Assembly (NCBI GenBank): GCA_947475525.1
Contig: CANJMI010000016.1
Location: 62,001-126,000, forward strand
Direction of reading: 5' to 3'
Source: Polyangiaceae bacterium
Lineage (GTDB): Bacteria > Myxococcota_A > Polyangia > Polyangiales > Polyangiaceae
DNA length: 64,000 bases
The notes under the pieces: generated by a model
Database searches by the model: none
Seen by the model: only the letters and a program-made list of their open reading frames with translations
What the model was told of the DNA's origin: nothing
Program-made: the position numbers and the translations under genes
Shown: in pieces, positions 59,934 to 64,000 of the stretch
How positions within the stretch are numbered: the stretch's first letter is position 1
How the letters are laid out: every line of letters begins with the position of its first letter

Positions 59934-62648
59934 ATGACCCTACGGCGATGGATCTCGGCGACGCTACTCTTCGCAGCGTTTGGCACAGGAGCGACCGGGG
60001 GCTGCAGTGACGACGGCGACGCGGGGACGACCGGCAGCGGTACCGGCGGCAGTGGCTCTGGCGGCAGTGGCTCTGGCGGCAGTGCGGGCAACGACGGCGG
60101 CGTCGCGATAGGCGGGCTCTCGGGCGCGGTTGACGCGACGTACGACGAGAACGGCATCCTCCATCTCGTGTGCACCAGCGATGATGATTGCTTCGCGGCG
60201 CTCGGTTACTTCCACGCGCAAAATCGCTTCTTTTTCATGGATTTCATCCGCAACCTCGTGCGCGGAAAGCTCGGCTCGCTCGTCAAAGCGGGCGATCTCG
60301 TGCTCGAGCGCGACTACACGAACCGCCAGTTCTTCGCGACACCGGACGGCACTCCGCTCGAAGAGAAGCTCTACGCCAACGCCAGCCCGGAGACGCGCGG
60401 CCATCTCGATGCGTACACCCGAGGCGTGAACGCGTGGATAGGCGACATGAAAGCCGGCAAGCACGGCGCGACACTGACCACCGAGTATGACTTCGCGCTG
60501 GTCGTGAAGAGCGCGATCCGTGATTGGGAGCCCGTCGACAGCGCCGCGGTCGGTCTCTACGTCCTGCAAGATCTGTCCGACAACAGCGGCGACGAGCTCG
60601 CGCTCGGGATCAGCGAGGCCGCCTACGACGGGCCCATCGCCGCGGACCTCTTCTCGGGACGGCCGCTCTACGACGCGTTCACCAAGCCACTCGTTCAAAA
60701 CGGCAAGGCACCCAAGAGCGGCTCCGCGAGCTCCCTACCAGATTGGCTCGCGCCACGAAAAACCAACGTTTCACCGGTGATTCGTCTTGCGCCGTACGCC
60801 AAGCTCTTCGCCACCGCAGCCGAAAAACTTCGCGCGGTGGGCGCCGGTTCGCACGGTGAGCTGCCCGGCGATATCGGCTCGAACAACTGGGCCGTTGGCC
60901 CTTCCCGGACGACGAGCAAACACGCGATCGTCGCAAACGATCCGCACCTCCCGCTCTCGAACCCGAGCATCTGGTTCCCCGTCGAGCTCGACGCGAAGTC
61001 GAAAGGCAACGGAAAGTTCCATGTCGCGGGAAGCACCTTCCCTGGTCTGCCCGCCGTGATGATCGGCCACAACGAGAAGGTCGGTTGGGGCGTGACCACG
61101 GCGTACTGGGATCTTGCAGACGTTTACCAAGAGACGCTCACGGCCGATGGCAAGGCCGTGCTCTTCAAAGGCAAAGAGGTCCCGATCGTCGAGAAGAGCT
61201 TCGAGTTCGTCGACGCCTCGAAACAGACCACCGTAACGAAGACCTTCCGTTGGGTGCCGCATCACGGACCGCTCGTATCGGAAGACACGAAGGCGCACAC
61301 GGGCGTCTCGGTGCGCTGGGTGGGGCACGAAGGAGGCACCGACCTCGATGGCTTCTACGGTGTGGCGACGGCGGCGTCCGTCGAAGAAGCGCGCACGGCG
61401 ATCGATGCAATCTCGTCCGCAAACCAGAACTTCGTCGTGGTCGACACCGAAGGGCACATGGGTTGGTTCCCGCTCGTGAACCTCCCGAAGCGTCCGTTCG
61501 CGTCCGAACAGCTTCCACCTTGGCTGCCACTGCCAGGCGACGGCACGGCCGAGTGGGACGGCTATTTGCCGAAGGCCTCGCTGCCGCAGCTCTACGATCC
61601 CCAAGACGGTCAGATTGCAACCGCCAACCAAGACATGACGGGTGCATCCGCCGACGGCAACCCGCTGAACGACGGACAGGACGCGCTGCAAGCTTTCCTG
61701 AAGGCCGATGGCACCCGACAGCGGCGCATTCTCGACATGCTCACGGACGGCGGTACGTCGCATTCCATCGACACTCTGCGCGCGATGCAGTTCGACAGTC
61801 GCCTGCTCATCGGTCAGTTCGTCGCGACCGCGCTTGCGGAAGCCGCGGACGGCGCGACGCTCACCTCGAAGGAAAAAGCGGTCCTCGATGCGCTGGCAGC
61901 ATGGAGCGGCACCTGCCCCACGGGCCTCGACGGCTCGGATCCTGTCAAGTCCGCTCTTGACGCCGACCCGCTCGCCACGACCGCATCGATCGGCTGCACG
62001 GCGGCTCACGCGGTCATCTTCGCGGTCGTGCACGAGGCGTTCGCCGACGAGATCAAGGCCGCCGGCGATGTCTCACCGCTCGGCCTCGACCTTGGGCTCG
62101 TGCTCCGCGCGCTGAAGGACCCAACCTCCCTCGCCTCGGGCGTGACGCTTTGGGATGACGTCGCCACGAAGGACAAGGTCGAGAGCAAAACCGACATCCT
62201 CCTTCGTGGTTTGTCGCTCGCCGCGAAGGGACTCGATGGACTCGGAAAACCCAGCTCGTGGCAATGGGGCCGTGTGCACACGATCTCGCTGCGAAGCATC
62301 TTCGACAACTTCGGGATCGCGACCTACAACGATGGTCCGTACGCAGCCTCCGGTGGGCTCTTCACCGTCAACGTTGCGAGTCCGCGCCAACGTGCGCTCG
62401 CTCCTTTCATGGGCGCGACGCCGTTCGAATTCAGCTCCGGCCCGTCGATCCGCTTCGTCGTCGAGGCGAAGCCCGAAGGACCGCGAATGATTTTCCAGCT
62501 ACCAGGTGGCTCGGATCTTCACCGCGACAGCCCGTTCTACAACAACCTCCTGCCCAAGTGGCTGAAGGGCGAGCCCGTCGAATTTCCGTTTGGCCCCGGA
62601 GCCGTCACGAAGCCCGCGCTCGTCGTCCACGTCGAACCCGCAAACTGA
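59934..62648 (+). CDS. Penicillin-acylase-family Ntn hydrolase lipoprotein
   Basis: 904 residues from the ATG at 59934, with AAAGG just upstream (GTG 59916 possible). Lipobox ATGGC, then a GGSGSGGS linker. The alpha chain holds CFAALGYFHAQNRFFFMDFIR. Self-cleavage is expected before Ser316 in GDIGSNNWAV, which becomes the N-terminal nucleophile of the beta chain. Later motifs VANDPHLPLSNPSIWF and MIGHNEKVGWGVT are family-typical. Such enzymes cleave amides: beta-lactam side chains, acyl-homoserine lactones or lipopeptides. The surface location fits quorum quenching or antibiotic breakdown, but substrate is unknown. Confidence 0.92.
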   Translation: MTLRRWISATLLFAAFGTGATGGCSDDGDAGTTGSGTGGSGSGGSGSGGSAGNDGGVAIGGLSGAVDATYDENGILHLVCTSDDDCFAALGYFHAQNRFFFMDFIRNLVRGKLGSLVKAGDLVLERDYTNRQFFATPDGTPLEEKLYANASPETRGHLDAYTRGVNAWIGDMKAGKHGATLTTEYDFALVVKSAIRDWEPVDSAAVGLYVLQDLSDNSGDELALGISEAAYDGPIAADLFSGRPLYDAFTKPLVQNGKAPKSGSASSLPDWLAPRKTNVSPVIRLAPYAKLFATAAEKLRAVGAGSHGELPGDIGSNNWAVGPSRTTSKHAIVANDPHLPLSNPSIWFPVELDAKSKGNGKFHVAGSTFPGLPAVMIGHNEKVGWGVTTAYWDLADVYQETLTADGKAVLFKGKEVPIVEKSFEFVDASKQTTVTKTFRWVPHHGPLVSEDTKAHTGVSVRWVGHEGGTDLDGFYGVATAASVEEARTAIDAISSANQNFVVVDTEGHMGWFPLVNLPKRPFASEQLPPWLPLPGDGTAEWDGYLPKASLPQLYDPQDGQIATANQDMTGASADGNPLNDGQDALQAFLKADGTRQRRILDMLTDGGTSHSIDTLRAMQFDSRLLIGQFVATALAEAADGATLTSKEKAVLDALAAWSGTCPTGLDGSDPVKSALDADPLATTASIGCTAAHAVIFAVVHEAFADEIKAAGDVSPLGLDLGLVLRALKDPTSLASGVTLWDDVATKDKVESKTDILLRGLSLAAKGLDGLGKPSSWQWGRVHTISLRSIFDNFGIATYNDGPYAASGGLFTVNVASPRQRALAPFMGATPFEFSSGPSIRFVVEAKPEGPRMIFQLPGGSDLHRDSPFYNNLLPKWLKGEPVEFPFGPGAVTKPALVVHVEPAN

Positions 62649-62656
62649 GAAGTCCC

Positions 62657-63349
62657 ATGCCTCCACAATTTTTTCGGTTCTCCATGCTCTGCGCACTCGC
62701 GTTCGCAACCTCTGCCGGCGCCTGCAAGAGCGCCGAGACCACGAACGATGCGACGAACTTAACCGACGCCCCGGCGAGCAGCAGCGTCACAGCGAGCGGT
62801 GCCGGCGGCGCGAGCGGCGCGGTCGCTTCCTCGGGCTCGGGCGGCAGCACGACGACGAGCAACGCGACCAGTGGCGGCGGAGGCGAGAGCGACGCGGCGA
62901 TCGAGGCGGCGCTCGCCACAGCAGGGGAGGGGTTGCTCTACACCAGCGAGTCGGACTACCCGTTCGAGGTCGTCACGGGTTCGAACACGGGAGGTGCTGC
63001 GGTCGATGAGGCCACGGTGCGCGCCGAGTTCGCGAGTTACGTCGACAAGAAGGCCGATGCCGACAAGCCGCTCGCTTCGCTCTTCGCGATGAGCAAGCCG
63101 TGGAACGAGTGGAAGGCGCTCGCGCACCACTGCGCCGATCCGAACGATCCGGTCGAGGTCGCCCAGTGCAAGAAAATGAAAGCCCTCGAAGCCGCGCTCG
63201 ATGACAACCTGACTTCAATCAAGGTGTTTTACTTTGGTTCCGTAGGCGCGCCCGGTTTGGTGGACGGAATTGGCGTCTCGATCTTCCTCGTCGGGCGTAC
63301 CCCATCGGGCAAGCTCGTCGGCGTCGCGACGCTCGCCATCTGGACCTGA
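62657..63349 (+). CDS. NuiA-like nuclease inhibitor lipoprotein
   Basis: 230 residues from the ATG at 62657, 8 bp after the acylase stop, so co-transcribed. Lipobox TSAGAC, a Ser/Gly/Thr linker of about 60 residues and a domain resembling NuiA, the Anabaena inhibitor of nuclease NucA: LLYTSESDYPFEVVTG, then DNLTSIKVFYFG and VSIFLVGRTPSGKLVGVATL. The protein ends in Thr, the residue that in NuiA reaches the active-site magnesium. No nuclease gene is adjacent. It may protect the cell surface from nucleases, or inhibit another enzyme. Confidence 0.75.
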   Translation: MPPQFFRFSMLCALAFATSAGACKSAETTNDATNLTDAPASSSVTASGAGGASGAVASSGSGGSTTTSNATSGGGGESDAAIEAALATAGEGLLYTSESDYPFEVVTGSNTGGAAVDEATVRAEFASYVDKKADADKPLASLFAMSKPWNEWKALAHHCADPNDPVEVAQCKKMKALEAALDDNLTSIKVFYFGSVGAPGLVDGIGVSIFLVGRTPSGKLVGVATLAIWT

Positions 63350-63474
63350 AACGACGAATGCGTCGTCTTTTACGCTGTAGCGGTTGGGGACGGGGCTACG
63401 CGCAACAAACAGCCGTCGCCGGTAAGCTTAAGGTCGTCACTGTTCGGCGCGGCTGGTAACGATGGATTTCGGCC

Positions 63475-64000
63475 ATGCTCGACTCGCTCCAAAGACATCC
63501 GTTCGGCGTGGAAGCGTTTTTCCGCCGCTCGCTCGTGCTCACGTACGCCGTGCCGCAGGCCGCGCTCGCCGACCTCGTCGGCCCCGGCCTCGACCTCGAC
63601 ACGTACGACGACTTCGGCTTCCTCGCGATCGCCATGGTTCAGACCGAAGGTCTGCGCCCAAAATCGTTCCCGCGCGCGCTCGGTCGTGACTTCTTCCTCA
63701 GCGGCTACCGCATCTTCACGCGCTTCACGCGACCCGGCCATCCCACGTTGCGAGGCCTGCGCATTCTCCGCAGCGACACGGACCGCCGCACCATGGCGAT
63801 GCTCGGCAACGTGTTCACACACTACAACTACGGCTACGCCGAAGTCGCGGTCGAGGCGAGCGACGCCAAGCTCGCCATCTCGATTCGCACGCCCCATCGC
63901 GAAGCCGACGTGAAGGTCACCGCCGAGCTCGCGCAGCGACCTGGGCCGCTCCCCGAAGGCACGCCTTTTCGCTCCCTCGAAGACGCGCGCTCGTTCGCCG
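63475..64000 (+). CDS. DUF2071-like protein, truncated by the window edge
   Basis: The frame from the ATG at 63475 is open for 175 codons to the end of the window. It reads MLDSLQRHPFGVEAFFRRSL, then GFLAIAMVQTEGLRPKSFPRAL and GYRIFTRFTRPGHPTLRGLR, VFTHYNYGYAEVAVE. This is the pattern of DUF2071/acetoacetate-decarboxylase-like proteins. No signal peptide. The function is unknown and the C-terminus is not in the window. Confidence 0.7.
   Translation, partial: MLDSLQRHPFGVEAFFRRSLVLTYAVPQAALADLVGPGLDLDTYDDFGFLAIAMVQTEGLRPKSFPRALGRDFFLSGYRIFTRFTRPGHPTLRGLRILRSDTDRRTMAMLGNVFTHYNYGYAEVAVEASDAKLAISIRTPHREADVKVTAELAQRPGPLPEGTPFRSLEDARSFA

Overview
The window looks like a chromosome segment of a Gram-negative, high-GC bacterium of the Myxococcota (Polyangiales/Sorangium type). 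The support is indirect: nine or more lipoproteins with lipoboxes and Gly/Ser-rich linkers, Cys-rich exported proteins, a Ser/Thr kinase with a long C-terminal sensor/TPR region, a hybrid histidine kinase, and an orphan type VI secretion (T6SS) VgrG/PAAR locus. No rRNA, tRNA, CRISPR array, integrase or complete insertion sequence was seen.

1-7.6 kb: phosphate uptake (DUF47 + PiT), class II glutamine synthetase, a YbiT-type ABC-F ATPase, two coupled lipoproteins (one Cys-rich) and a PHM-like copper monooxygenase lipoprotein. 7.6-15.8 kb: a tight five-gene minus-strand operon, SulP permease - DabA - DabB - a second NuoM/N-like subunit - DUF1275. This is a DAB-type inorganic carbon accumulation system with extra parts. 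A TAT-exported beta-carbonic anhydrase at 56.5 kb may be functionally linked. 16-22 kb: a small acidic exported protein, two SDR dehydrogenases, GluQ, and a fusion of a Baeyer-Villiger-type monooxygenase with an HSL-family hydrolase. The fusion is ATGA-coupled to one SDR, suggesting alcohol to ketone to ester to acid conversion. 22-25.8 kb: a Gly-rich lipoprotein, an ATP-grasp enzyme and a TAT-exported PhoD phosphatase.

25.9-35.6 kb: a T6SS effector locus (VgrG; a DUF922 protease with HEEGH; a PAAR protein with a papain-like Cys-His-Asn/Asp tail; two NTF2/SnoaL-like proteins; a T6SS-associated protein). About 3.6 kb of accessory DNA splits it: VapB, a VapC with an amber codon, a transposase remnant, DUF4160/DUF2442, and a nucleotidyltransferase with a truncated copy. 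Rearranged copies of the DUF922-NTF2 gene junction border this DNA. 35.7-49.4 kb: hybrid kinase, Uup ABC-F, Kup, Ser/Thr kinase, SlyX, acyltransferase, MFS transporter, mannose-6-phosphate isomerase and an N6-adenine methyltransferase. 49.4-50.9 kb: a 1.3-kb insertion between the methyltransferase and an inositol monophosphatase. It carries a HepT-MntA toxin-antitoxin pair plus restriction-modification debris, and perfect 100-bp direct repeats flank it.

50.9-64 kb: an Lcp/MpaB-family oxygenase and a set of surface or exported proteins: lipoproteins, an ephrin-receptor-like Cys-rich protein, a GH1 beta-glucosidase, a penicillin-acylase-family Ntn hydrolase, a NuiA-like nuclease inhibitor lipoprotein, and a DUF2071-like gene cut by the window edge.

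The strongest candidates for something new are the expanded Dab operon, the monooxygenase-hydrolase fusion, the two T6SS protease effectors, and the two toxin-antitoxin islands flanked by duplicated host gene junctions.
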